From DTKY01 sp037440765 (GTDB taxonomy: Bacteria; Acidobacteriota; Terriglobia; Bryobacterales; Bryobacteraceae), in NCBI GenBank assembly GCA_037440765.1, contig JBBITL010000030.1, positions 1 to 49,677 on the forward strand: DNA of 49,677 bases. The letters run 5' to 3'. The translations under genes and the position numbers were made by a program. Below are positions 8,379-16,514 of this stretch, one piece after another. Numbering within the stretch: the first letter of the stretch is position 1; every line of letters begins with the position of its first letter. The notes under the pieces are model-generated. The model was not told the DNA's origin. It worked only from the letters and a program-made list of their open reading frames with translations, and made no database searches.

Positions 8379-9115
8379 TCGACTGCGAACAACCTGACCT
8401 CGACGCGGCGGTTCTGCGTGCGCCCGTCGCGTGTCTTGTTATCCGCCGCGGGATTATCCTCGCCGTAGCCGACGGTCTGAACCCTGAACAACGGGACCTT
8501 GCCCTGGAGCGTGAGGTAACGCACCACGGCGTCGGCCCTCCGCTGGCTCAGGCGGAGGTTGGTTTCCGGCCCGCCGGTCGAATCCGTGAAGCCCTGCACC
8601 TCGAGCGTGTAACGCTTCATGTTCGCGGTCCTGGCAGCGAGCGTGTCAAGCTGCTGCTTGGCTTCATCCGTCAGGTCCGCTCTTCCCAGACCGAACAGCA
8701 CGGTCTGCGACGTCACCAGCCTGAAGCTATCCAGGTTCTCAACTCTCGTGCCCAGAGTCCCCAGGTTCCGCTCCACGTCGCCTGCCCGGGCGATACCCTT
8801 CTCGGCCAGGCTGCGTGCCCCGGCGGCGTCCTTGATGCCTGCCGCCGCCTGTTCATTGGCCCTGGCGGCTTCACGGGCGGCCGCTCCGGCGCGCGTGTCG
8901 GCGCCCTGGGCGCGTTCGTCGGCCAGGGACACTCCCTTCTCCAGTTGGGCCAGCGTGCCGTCCTGCTGAGCGTTCTTCTTGTCTATGTCGTCAACCCGCT
9001 GCTGGACGGGAGCCACGGTCTCGCGTACGTACTTCTTCGTGGCGCATCCCACGCTAATGATCGCTGCGCCAGCGAGCGCGAACACCAGTGAAACTGCGTT
9101 AAGGCGCTTCATCAT
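8375..9115 (-). CDS. OmpA-family peptidoglycan-associated lipoprotein
   Basis: The 246-residue protein has a signal peptide ending in the lipobox SVGC (Cys24), predicting an outer-membrane lipoprotein. Residues about 30-125 form an Ala-rich coiled-coil rod with regular Asp/Arg/Lys spacing. The C-terminal domain (about 135-246) is OmpA-like: FGLGRADLTDEAK, VQGFTDSTGG, then LSQRRADAV and NRRVEV. These include the Asp and Arg positions that bind diaminopimelate in peptidoglycan. It probably tethers the outer membrane to the cell wall across the periplasm via the rod. AGGAGA precedes the ATG. It is transcribed away from the small membrane protein at 9315. Confidence 0.92.
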   Translation of the reverse strand: MMKRLNAVSLVFALAGAAIISVGCATKKYVRETVAPVQQRVDDIDKKNAQQDGTLAQLEKGVSLADERAQGADTRAGAAAREAARANEQAAAGIKDAAGARSLAEKGIARAGDVERNLGTLGTRVENLDSFRLVTSQTVLFGLGRADLTDEAKQQLDTLAARTANMKRYTLEVQGFTDSTGGPETNLRLSQRRADAVVRYLTLQGKVPLFRVQTVGYGEDNPAADNKTRDGRTQNRRVEVRLFAVD

Positions 9116-9314
9116 CGGTTATCTCCTCACAGAAACCAGTCTGCTTCTTCGGAAACTCCCGTTCCGAACCGTGCATTTTCTTCCATCTCGTGGTGGAAGC
9201 TACCAGGGTGCGTCGTGCAGCCCGTTGTCCGGATAGAACTTCCGCGAACTACAGTATACACTAGTGCAATCGAGGTTCCAGGGTTAGAATGGAAAGGATC
9301 GAAAGGAGCTTTTG

Positions 9315-9569
9315 ATGTCGACAACGTGGGTCATCCTGGCCTTTGGTATTTCGGCCGTCCTGGCACTGCTTCTTCTTTACATTTCGGGTCCCAAGGCCTG
9401 GTATTGGCACGTGTTGGCCGGGGCTGTCGCACTGGGAGTCGGGCTTGTGCCCATCCCGGAGCAGTACAACACCCCTACGGGCACGCTGGTGGTTGGCACC
9501 GTGTTCGTGTTCCTCATGGTGTGGGCAGTGGCGGCGCCTTTCATGAGGAAGAAGCGGCATCAGGCCTAG
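9315..9569 (+). CDS. Small membrane protein, 84 residues
   Basis: A short protein with three closely spaced hydrophobic segments (about residues 5-24, 30-45 and 55-75) and a basic KKRHQA tail. No catalytic motif is visible and I cannot assign a family. AAAGGAG lies 8 bases before the ATG at 9315. A TTG directly upstream (9312) is also in frame but less likely. A TAGAAT box at 9285-9290 could be its -10. It stands alone between the OmpA lipoprotein and trpB, with 94 bases to the latter. Confidence 0.7.
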   Translation: MSTTWVILAFGISAVLALLLLYISGPKAWYWHVLAGAVALGVGLVPIPEQYNTPTGTLVVGTVFVFLMVWAVAAPFMRKKRHQA

Positions 9570-9663
9570 TCCTGCCCGTGTGCGCCGGCCGGCGCACGGC
9601 CCAACCAAGGTTCCGGCGCAAGCTGATAGAATTGGTGTTCCCGTTTTTCCGAGGAGTGAGCCC

Positions 9664-11022
9664 GTGAATAGTCAGGTGAAATACCTGCTCTCTGAGCAAC
9701 AGTTGCCGGCGGCGTGGGTGAACGTGCTTCCGTCGCTCAAGGAGCCTCTGGCTCCTCCGCTGAATCCGGCCACGGGGCAGCCGATCGGGCCGGAAGCGCT
9801 CGCGCCGGTCTTCCCGATGGCGCTGCTGGAGCAGGAGTTCTCCGGCCAGCCGGAGATCGACGTGCCGGGCGAGGTGCTCGACATCTACAGGCTGTGGCGG
9901 CCGACGCCGCTGCACCGGGCGCGCCGGCTGGAGGCGGCGCTCAACACCCCGGCGCACATCTACTACAAGAATGAAGGGGTCAGTCCCGCCGGGAGCCACA
10001 AGCCGAACACCGCCGTCGCGCAGGCTTACTACAACAAGAAGGCCGGGATGCGCCGCCTTTCGACGGAGACCGGGGCGGGGCAGTGGGGGAGCGCGCTGTC
10101 GCTGGCGTGCCGGATGTTCGGCCTGGAATGCACCGTCTACATGGTGAAGGTCAGCTACGAGCAGAAACCCTACCGGCGCATGCTGATGAACACGTGGGGC
10201 GCCGAAGTGTTTCCCAGCCCGAGCCCGAAAACCAACGCCGGCCGCGCCGTGCTGGCCGGGCACCCGGACTCTCCCGGCAGCCTGGGCATCGCCATCAGCG
10301 AGGCGGTCGAGGACGCGGCCACCCACCAGGACACCAACTACTCGCTAGGCAGCGTGCTGAACCACGTGCTCCTGCATCAGACGGTGATCGGCCAGGAAAC
10401 CAGGCTCCAGATGCGGATGGCCGGCGAGGAGCCGGACGTGGTGATCGGGTGCTTCGGAGGCGGCAGCAGCTTCGGAGGCATCGTCCTGCCCTACGTTCTC
10501 GACAAGCTCAATGGATCGAAGGTGCGGCTGATGGCGGTCGAGCCGCTGGCCTGCCCCACGCTCACCAAGGGGTCGTTCGTCTACGACTTCGGCGACACGG
10601 CCAGGAGCACGCCGCTCCTGAAAATGTTCACGCTTGGGCACGACTTCGTTCCGGCCGGCATCCACGCGGGCGGGTTGCGCTACCACGGCGCCGCGCCCCT
10701 GCTGAGCCACCTGCTCAACCATGGTTACCTGGAAGCGCGCGCCTACGCCCAGACCGGGGTCTTCGAGGCCGCCGTGCAGTTCACCCGGACGGAGGGCATT
10801 CTGCCAGCGCCCGAGTCGGCGCACGCAATCCGCGCGGCCATCGACGAGGCGATCCAGGCTCGCGAGGAGGGCCGTGCGCGCGTGATCGTGTTCTGCCTCA
10901 CCGGGCACGGCCACTTCGACCTGTCGGCCTACGACAGCTACCTGGGCGGGAAGCTCGTGGATTTCGAGCACCCGGAACAGGAAATCGCCAGGAGCCTGGC
11001 CGCGCTGCCCAAGGTCGGCTGA
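9664..11022 (+). CDS. trpB: Tryptophan synthase beta chain, TrpB2 type
   Basis: PLP enzyme of fold type II that joins indole and serine to form tryptophan. The 452-residue length, the N-terminal extension (LLSEQQLPAAWVN) and the sequence around the Schiff-base lysine (SPAGSHKPN, Lys113) mark the TrpB2 group rather than the classical TrpB1. TrpB2 enzymes usually lack a tightly bound alpha subunit and are thought to salvage indole or serve other roles. The phosphate-binding glycine loop appears as CFGGGSSFGG. No trpA or other trp gene is adjacent. The GTG start at 9664 is set by GAGGAG at 9651-9656; the frame stays open upstream to 9580 but without a ribosome site. Confidence 0.93.
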   Translation: MNSQVKYLLSEQQLPAAWVNVLPSLKEPLAPPLNPATGQPIGPEALAPVFPMALLEQEFSGQPEIDVPGEVLDIYRLWRPTPLHRARRLEAALNTPAHIYYKNEGVSPAGSHKPNTAVAQAYYNKKAGMRRLSTETGAGQWGSALSLACRMFGLECTVYMVKVSYEQKPYRRMLMNTWGAEVFPSPSPKTNAGRAVLAGHPDSPGSLGIAISEAVEDAATHQDTNYSLGSVLNHVLLHQTVIGQETRLQMRMAGEEPDVVIGCFGGGSSFGGIVLPYVLDKLNGSKVRLMAVEPLACPTLTKGSFVYDFGDTARSTPLLKMFTLGHDFVPAGIHAGGLRYHGAAPLLSHLLNHGYLEARAYAQTGVFEAAVQFTRTEGILPAPESAHAIRAAIDEAIQAREEGRARVIVFCLTGHGHFDLSAYDSYLGGKLVDFEHPEQEIARSLAALPKVG

Positions 11023-11125
11023 AGGCCGCCACGACCACGGCGAGCTTCTGGAAACGCACACGGCTCACCGGGCCGCCGGGCCTGATGCCGGGAGTCCCGG
11101 CCTCCGGGCGAAGGCGCCCCAGGAT

Positions 11126-11154
11126 TTGACTTCCCCTCGGCCCTCCGGTATTCT
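11126..11154 (+). promoter_or_regulatory. Sigma-70-type promoter of the lysine operon
   Basis: TTGACT (11126-11131) and TATTCT (11149-11154) are separated by exactly 17 bases. They would start transcription near 11161, just before the 5' strand of the riboswitch P1 helix. It is the best-formed promoter I could find in the window, and its position relative to the aptamer supports both calls. Confidence 0.75.
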
Positions 11155-11164
11155 GAGAACTCCT

Positions 11165-11354
11165 CTTGGTAGAGGCGCGGAGGTCATCAGTAGCAGGGCT
11201 TGTGATTCCGGGAGGCTCCGGAGGCCCCGGCGAAAGGGACCGGCAGCACATCCGCCGAAGCCGTGCCGGAAGCCCACTCCGGCAGCGGTTGGGGGGTGAG
11301 GATAAGACCTGCCCACTGTCATCCGTTGTGTGAGACGGGTGGAGCGCTATCGAG
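11165..11354 (+). promoter_or_regulatory. Lysine riboswitch (L box) aptamer
   Basis: Conserved L-box blocks occur in the correct order: AGAGGCGC (11171-11178), AGTAGC (11189-11194), CGCCGAAG (11253-11260), CCACTGTCA (11313-11321) and TGGAGCGCTATC (11340-11351). The ends pair as P1: CTTGGTAG (11165-11172) with CTATCGAG (11347-11354), including G-T pairs. The element lies directly upstream of dapE-asd-lysC-dapB-dapA-dapD, so high lysine should shut the operon down. No hairpin followed by a T-run is visible between 11355 and the dapE start, so control at translation or by Rho seems more likely than an intrinsic terminator. That last point is inference. Confidence 0.9.
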
Positions 11355-11426
11355 AAGCGAAGAAACGCCGGCCGTATCTCCGCGGTTCCTCCCTTCTTGC
11401 AACCTCCAGCCACAGAGCAGAACACC

Positions 11427-12437
11427 ATGGATCTGTTTGATCTGACGCGCAGGCTGATCGATATCGAATCGATCACCGGCAACGAGAGGCCGGCGGGGGA
11501 TTTCCTTTTCGCCCGACTCTCGGAGATGGCCCGCGCCCACCAGGGCCGGGTGGAGGCGATGGAGGCCGAGCCGGGCCGTTTCAACGTATTCGCGCACTGG
11601 GGCGAACCCGTCGTCACGCTCTCCACTCACATGGACACTGTGCCTCCGCATGTTCCCTGCCGCGAGGATGAGGAGAACATCTGGGGGCGCGGCGCCTGCG
11701 ACGCCAAGGGCATCATCGCCTCCATGATCCAGGCCGCTGAAGAACTGCTCAAGGAAGGGAGGCGGAACCTCGGGCTGCTGTTCGTGGTGGGTGAGGAGAA
11801 GAACAGCGCCGGGGCCCGGCACGCGGCCCGGAACCCGCGCGGCTCGCGTTTTCTGATCAACGGCGAGCCCACCGGGAACAAGCTCGCCCTTGGCGCCAAG
11901 GGCGCTCTGCGCTACCAGATCACGGCGCACGGAAGAATGGCGCACTCCGCCTATCCCGAACTCGGCGAGTCAGCCATAGCCAAGCTGCTCGACGTGCTGG
12001 AGGCTCTCCGCGCCGCCCGCATGCCCGTGGACCCGCTGCTGGGGCCGGGCACGCTGAACATCGGGACGATTTCGGGCGGGCGCGCCCCCAACGTGGTAGC
12101 CGACCTCGCCTCGGCCGAAATCATGATCCGGCTGGTGGGGGACCCCGAACCTGTGCGCCGCACCGTGGAGCAGGCGGCGGCCGGGCGCGCGGAGGCCCGC
12201 GAGGCGCTGTGCATCCCGGCGGTCCTGCTGGGAAGCCTGCCGGACATCGAGACGACCGTTGTGGCCTATACTACTGACATTCCGGCCTTTGGCGGGGCCT
12301 GGGGCAAGCCGTATCTTCTGGGTCCAGGCTCGATCCACGTGGCGCATACGCTCGAGGAGCGCGTCCCCAAGCGAGAGCTTCTGGAGGCGGTCGAGGTCTA
12401 CAAGAAAATGGTGAGGCGGTTGCTCGCCACCTGGTGA
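11427..12437 (+). CDS. dapE: Succinyl-diaminopimelate desuccinylase-like M20 metallopeptidase
   Basis: The 336-residue M20-family enzyme shows the two-zinc site: STHMDTVP (His68, Asp70), the bridging Asp in GRGACDAKG (Asp92) and the catalytic/metal Glu pair in VGEEKNSAG (Glu123, Glu124). The central lid/dimerisation domain includes APNVVAD. M20 members act on several N-acyl amino acids, and ArgE or LysK relatives look similar. The neighbouring dapD (succinylase branch) and the lysine riboswitch make N-succinyl-LL-diaminopimelate the likely substrate. The ATG at 11427 begins the conserved part; its ribosome site is weak, which would suit riboswitch control of initiation. It is the first gene of the operon, 10 bases before asd. 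Confidence 0.82.
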   Translation: MDLFDLTRRLIDIESITGNERPAGDFLFARLSEMARAHQGRVEAMEAEPGRFNVFAHWGEPVVTLSTHMDTVPPHVPCREDEENIWGRGACDAKGIIASMIQAAEELLKEGRRNLGLLFVVGEEKNSAGARHAARNPRGSRFLINGEPTGNKLALGAKGALRYQITAHGRMAHSAYPELGESAIAKLLDVLEALRAARMPVDPLLGPGTLNIGTISGGRAPNVVADLASAEIMIRLVGDPEPVRRTVEQAAAGRAEAREALCIPAVLLGSLPDIETTVVAYTTDIPAFGGAWGKPYLLGPGSIHVAHTLEERVPKRELLEAVEVYKKMVRRLLATW

Positions 12438-12447
12438 AAGGGAAAAG

Positions 12448-13494
12448 ATGGAACGGCGGATAGACGTAGGAGTTCTCGGCGCCACCGGCATGGTTGGCCA
12501 GCACTTTGTCAGGTTCTTGCAGAACCATCCCTGGTTCAATCTCGCCTGGCTGGGCGCCAGTGACCGGTCGGTGGGCAAGAAGTACCGCGACGCGGCGCAG
12601 TGGCACCTGGGAGGGGAGACGCCCGCCGGCGTGGCGGATCTGGTGGTGGAGGAGTGCAAGCCGGGCAACGCGCCGCCGCTGGTGTTTTCCGCGATGGACG
12701 CCGGCGTGGCAACCGAGATCGAGCAGTCCTTCGCCAGGGCGGGCCATGCCGTGGTCTCCAACTCGCGCAATCACCGGATGGACGCGGACGTCCCGCTGCT
12801 GGTGCCCGAGATAAACCCGGATCACCTGAAGCTGGCGCCCGTACAGCGCGGCGCGCGCGGCTGGAAGGGACTTATCGTGACCAATCCGAACTGCTCGACG
12901 GTGGTCCTCACCATGGCCCTGGCCCCGCTCAAGCCTTTCGGCATCAGGCGCGTGGTGGTCACCACGCTTCAGGCCGTTTCCGGAGCTGGCTATCCGGGTG
13001 TCCCCTCCATGGACATCACGGCCAATATCATCCCCTTCATCGGCGGCGAGGAAGATAAGGTTGAGCAGGAGACCCGGAAGATCCTGGGCGAATTCGACGG
13101 CGAACGTGTCATGGATCTGGACGTGCGCGTCAGTGCCCACTGCAACCGCGTGCCAGTGGTGGACGGGCACACGGCGGCTGTGTCCGTGGAGCTGTCTGCA
13201 AGGCCCGCTGAAGCGGATGTGCTGGATGCCTTCCGCGGCTTCACGAGCGCGCCGCAGGAGCGCAGACTGCCCAGCGCGCCGCCCCATCCGGTCATCTACA
13301 TGACCCAGCCCAACCGGCCGCAGCCGCGCAAGGACGTGGAGCGCGAGCGAGGACAGGCTGTGTTCATCGGGCGTCTGCGCGCCTGCCCGGTCTTCGACTA
13401 CAAGTTCGTCGCCCTGGGGCACAATACGGTGCGGGGCGCCGCCGGCGCGGCGGTGCTGAACGCCGAGCTTATGGTGACCGAGGGTCTGGTGTAG
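12448..13494 (+). CDS. asd: Aspartate-semialdehyde dehydrogenase (archaeal/fungal-type)
   Basis: It reduces aspartyl phosphate to aspartate semialdehyde with NADPH, the branch step to lysine, threonine and methionine. The 348-residue chain has the Rossmann motif GATGMVG at the start, the catalytic Cys in NPNCST, and the substrate/His region around SGAGYPG and VSAHCNRVPV. These patterns match the archaeal/fungal-type subfamily rather than the classical proteobacterial one. AAGGGA precedes the ATG. It sits between dapE and lysC, 46 bases before the latter, in the riboswitch-controlled operon. Confidence 0.93.
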   Translation: MERRIDVGVLGATGMVGQHFVRFLQNHPWFNLAWLGASDRSVGKKYRDAAQWHLGGETPAGVADLVVEECKPGNAPPLVFSAMDAGVATEIEQSFARAGHAVVSNSRNHRMDADVPLLVPEINPDHLKLAPVQRGARGWKGLIVTNPNCSTVVLTMALAPLKPFGIRRVVVTTLQAVSGAGYPGVPSMDITANIIPFIGGEEDKVEQETRKILGEFDGERVMDLDVRVSAHCNRVPVVDGHTAAVSVELSARPAEADVLDAFRGFTSAPQERRLPSAPPHPVIYMTQPNRPQPRKDVERERGQAVFIGRLRACPVFDYKFVALGHNTVRGAAGAAVLNAELMVTEGLV

Positions 13495-13540
13495 GCGCCG
13501 GGCATGCCCGGCCCATGCGGCCGGGCGCGGAGGTCTGTAA

Positions 13541-14911
13541 ATGATCGTGATGAAGTTCGGCGGCACGTCGGTGGAATCGGCGGCCGCAATCGAGCGCGTG
13601 GCTTCGATCGTCAAGGCCCGGGCCGCCCGGCGTCCCGTCGTGGTCGTCTCGGCTATGGGCAAGACCACCAACAGGCTGCTGGCGATCGCCGGTGAAGCGG
13701 TCGCCGGGCGGCGCGCCGAGGCCCTGGCGCAGCTCGACGAGCTTCGCGCATTTCACCTCCGGGAAGCCCGGCCCGCGGTCCTGGAAAACGACTGGCCGGA
13801 AGCGCAGCGCATCGTAGAGGAGCACGTTCAGGAACTGTCCGAGCTGGTCGGGGGCCTGGGCGTGCTGGGCGAACTGTCGCCCCGCTCGGTGGACGCCGTC
13901 TCGGCGTACGGGGAACGGCTCTCCAGCGCCATCGTCGCCCTGGCCCTCCGCAAGTGCGGCCTGGAGACGGCTCACGTGGATTCGCGCAAAGTTATTGTGA
14001 CGGACGCGCGCCATACGCAGGCCGCTCCCATACTTCCCCTGACTTATTCACGCCTGGCCGAGGCTGTCGCGCCGCTGGCGAATGAGAGAGTCGTGGTCAT
14101 GGGCGGGTTCATCGGCTCCAGCGAGCAGGGAGTTACTACGACCCTGGGCCGGGGCGGCTCGGACTTCAGCGCGTCTATTGTGGGGGCCGGCATCGGCGCC
14201 GAGGAGATCCAGATCTGGACGGACGTGGACGGGATGCTGACGGCGGACCCCACTATCCTGCCCGGAGGCCACAGGGTCAAGACGATCTCCTTTGCGGAGG
14301 CGGCCGAGCTGGCCTACTTCGGCGCCAAGGTGCTGCACCCGGCCACCGTGCTGCCGGCCATGGAGAGGAGCATTCCAGTGCTCATCCTGAACTCGCGGCG
14401 GCCGGAAATCGCCGGTACGCGCATAGTGGCCGATGCCGTGCCCTGCGCCAACGTCGTCAAGTCCATCGCCTGCAAGCGCCGGATCACCATCGTCAACGTC
14501 CACTCGACGCGCATGCTGATGGCGCACGGCTTTCTGCGGCGCATCTTCGAGGTCTTCGACCGTTTCGAGACCGCCGTCGACGTGGTGTCCACCAGCGAGG
14601 TGAGCGTCTCTCTGACTATTGACAACACCGCCCGGCTGGCGGATATTTGTCAGGAGCTGAGGGAGTTCGCCAACGTCGAGGCGGAGGAGAACCAGGCTAT
14701 CGTCTGCCTGGTGGGCGAGAACATACGGCGCACGCCGGGGGTGGCGGGCAGGGTGTTCGGCGCGGCAGGCAACGCGAACGTCCGCATGATCTCACAGGGC
14801 GCCTCGCGGCTGAACCTGACCTTTGTGGTGGCCGAGCAGGACCTGGCGGAGGTGGTCGGGGCGCTGCACGCCGAGTTTTTCCGGGAGCCGGACCCAGCGG
14901 CGTTCGACTGA
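13541..14911 (+). CDS. lysC: Aspartokinase, monofunctional, with ACT domains
   Basis: It phosphorylates aspartate as the first step of the pathway. The 456-residue protein opens with the signature KFGGTSV (residues 5-11). The amino acid kinase domain continues through GRGGSD and the Asp-rich ATP site (WTDVDGMLTADP). Two ACT domains follow: one at about 310-375 (ITIVNVHSTRML) and one at about 385-450 (AIVCLVGEN, ISQGAS). ACT domains usually bind lysine or threonine for feedback control, so this gene may be regulated by both riboswitch and product inhibition. No homoserine dehydrogenase domain is fused. GGAGG lies just before the ATG; an in-frame ATG three codons later is possible. Confidence 0.95.
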   Translation: MIVMKFGGTSVESAAAIERVASIVKARAARRPVVVVSAMGKTTNRLLAIAGEAVAGRRAEALAQLDELRAFHLREARPAVLENDWPEAQRIVEEHVQELSELVGGLGVLGELSPRSVDAVSAYGERLSSAIVALALRKCGLETAHVDSRKVIVTDARHTQAAPILPLTYSRLAEAVAPLANERVVVMGGFIGSSEQGVTTTLGRGGSDFSASIVGAGIGAEEIQIWTDVDGMLTADPTILPGGHRVKTISFAEAAELAYFGAKVLHPATVLPAMERSIPVLILNSRRPEIAGTRIVADAVPCANVVKSIACKRRITIVNVHSTRMLMAHGFLRRIFEVFDRFETAVDVVSTSEVSVSLTIDNTARLADICQELREFANVEAEENQAIVCLVGENIRRTPGVAGRVFGAAGNANVRMISQGASRLNLTFVVAEQDLAEVVGALHAEFFREPDPAAFD

Positions 14912-14922
14912 GAGGAGACCAC

Positions 14923-15627
14923 ATGAACCTGGTGATCGTAGGATACGGGAAGATGGGACGGCTGGTGGAGCAACTCGCCCCGGAGTACGGTTTCAATGTG
15001 CGGCTGAAACTGGACGAGTTCAACAACGCCAACTTCGAAGGGATCACCCCGGACGGCTTCCGGGGCGCGGACGTGGCCATCGACTTCTCGATCCCGTCGG
15101 CGGTGGCCGGCAACGTCGAGCGAATCGCCGCCCTGGGCGTCAATATGGTGCTCGGGACAACCGGCTGGAGCGGGCAGGCGGAGCGGGTGAGGGCGGCGGT
15201 CGACAACTCCGGCGTGGGCCTGGTCTGGAGCCCGAACTACTCCATCGGAGTGAACGTCTTCTTCCGCCTGGCGGCTGAAGCCGCGCGCCTGTTGAAGGAC
15301 GAGGCCAACTACGCGGCCTGGGGCTGGGAGATACATCACTCTGCCAAGAAAGACGCGCCTTCGGGCACCATGCTCAAGCTCGTCCAGGAGGTCGAGCGGG
15401 CCGGCTACACGCGCCCGGTAAACGTGTCATCCAACCGCGCCGGCGCGCATCCGGGCACGCACGAGCTCGGCTTCGACTCGGCCGCCGACACCATAACCCT
15501 GCGGCACACCGCGCGCAGCCGCGAGGGCTTCGCGCGGGGATCGCTCAAAGCGGCACAATGGGTGGTGGGAAAGAAAGGCTTCTTCAATTTCGAGGAAGTG
15601 CTGTTCGGAGGTGGCACATGTTTGTAG
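14923..15627 (+). CDS. dapB: 4-hydroxy-tetrahydrodipicolinate reductase
   Basis: It reduces the DapA product with NAD(P)H. The 234-residue protein begins with the nucleotide-binding loop GYGKMG and continues with DFSIPS and GTTGWSG. The catalytic signature EIHHSAKKDAPSGT has the expected His pair and Lys. At 234 residues it belongs to the shorter DapB group; E. coli DapB is about 273. GAGGAG lies 6 bases before the ATG at 14923, which sets the start although the frame is open much further upstream inside lysC. Its stop lies 10 bases inside dapA, so the two genes are translationally coupled. Confidence 0.93.
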   Translation: MNLVIVGYGKMGRLVEQLAPEYGFNVRLKLDEFNNANFEGITPDGFRGADVAIDFSIPSAVAGNVERIAALGVNMVLGTTGWSGQAERVRAAVDNSGVGLVWSPNYSIGVNVFFRLAAEAARLLKDEANYAAWGWEIHHSAKKDAPSGTMLKLVQEVERAGYTRPVNVSSNRAGAHPGTHELGFDSAADTITLRHTARSREGFARGSLKAAQWVVGKKGFFNFEEVLFGGGTCL

Positions 15628-16514
15628 GATGCGGCACCGCGCTGGTTACGCCGTTCAACAGGGACCTGTCGCTGGACGAGGCGACCCTGCGGCGGCTTGT
15701 GCGCCGGCAGATTGAGGCTGGCATCGATTTCCTGGTGCCTTGCGGAACCACGGGCGAGAGTCCGACGCTCAGTCACGCCGAGCACCTGCGCGTGGTGGAG
15801 ATCACGCTGGAGGAGGCGGGGGGGAAGGTCAAGGTGGTCGCCGGGGCGGGCGGATACAATACGGCCGAAGTCATCCACCTGGCCAAGGAAATCGAGGCCC
15901 TGGGAGCCGACGGCATCCTCTCGGTCACCCCGTACTACAACCGGCCCACGCAGGAAGGGCTGTACCAGCACTACAAGGCCGTGGCCGCCGCCACGCGCCT
16001 GCCCATCGTGGTTTACAGCGTGCAGGGCCGCACCGGCGTCAACGTGGAGCCCGCCACGCTCAAGCGGTTGGCGGAGATTGACACCATCGTCGCGGTGAAG
16101 GAAGCCTCGGGCAACCTGGCGCAGGTCGCCGCCATCCTGAACCAGGTTCCGGAGCGCTTCTCGGTCCTTTCCGGAGACGATGCCGTGACCATCCCCGTCA
16201 TGTCGCTGGGCGGAAAGGGAGTGATCTCGACCGCCGGCAACGAGATCCCCGCCGAGATGACCGAGATTGCGCGCCGCTGCCTGGCCAACGATTTTCCCGG
16301 AGCGCGGGCGGTCCACCGGAAGTATCTCCCGCTGATGGAAGTGAATTTCGTCGAGACCAACCCCATCCCGGTGAAAGCTGCGATGTCCCTGATGGGGCTG
16401 CTCGAGCCGGTCTGGCGCCTGCCTCTGGTGCCGCCGGCCCCGGCCAGCCTGGCCAGGATCGAGGGTGTGCTCGACGACCTGGGTTTCGTTGCGAAGACTA
16501 ATGCTGCAAACTGA
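15618..16514 (+). CDS. dapA: 4-hydroxy-tetrahydrodipicolinate synthase
   Basis: Class I aldolase condensing pyruvate and aspartate semialdehyde. By direct count the key residues fall at the E. coli positions: Thr44-Thr45 (CGTTGESP), Tyr107 (TPYYNRP), Tyr133 (VVYSV), Arg138 and the Schiff-base Lys161 (VAVKEASGN). All are present, so the enzyme looks fully active. The 298-residue length is standard. GGAGG at 15607-15611 supports the ATG, which overlaps the end of dapB by 10 bases. The 3' end overlaps dapD by 14 bases. Feedback inhibition by lysine is common in this family but cannot be judged here. Confidence 0.96.
   Translation: MFVGCGTALVTPFNRDLSLDEATLRRLVRRQIEAGIDFLVPCGTTGESPTLSHAEHLRVVEITLEEAGGKVKVVAGAGGYNTAEVIHLAKEIEALGADGILSVTPYYNRPTQEGLYQHYKAVAAATRLPIVVYSVQGRTGVNVEPATLKRLAEIDTIVAVKEASGNLAQVAAILNQVPERFSVLSGDDAVTIPVMSLGGKGVISTAGNEIPAEMTEIARRCLANDFPGARAVHRKYLPLMEVNFVETNPIPVKAAMSLMGLLEPVWRLPLVPPAPASLARIEGVLDDLGFVAKTNAAN

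Noticed and set aside
11087..11101. Hairpin GCCGGGAGTCCCGGC downstream of trpB as a terminator
   Set aside because: The stem is short and no T-run follows, so an intrinsic terminator is not supported.
12271..13671. A 466-codon minus-strand frame
   Set aside because: It is antisense to asd, which has clear active-site motifs, and its translation is low-complexity.
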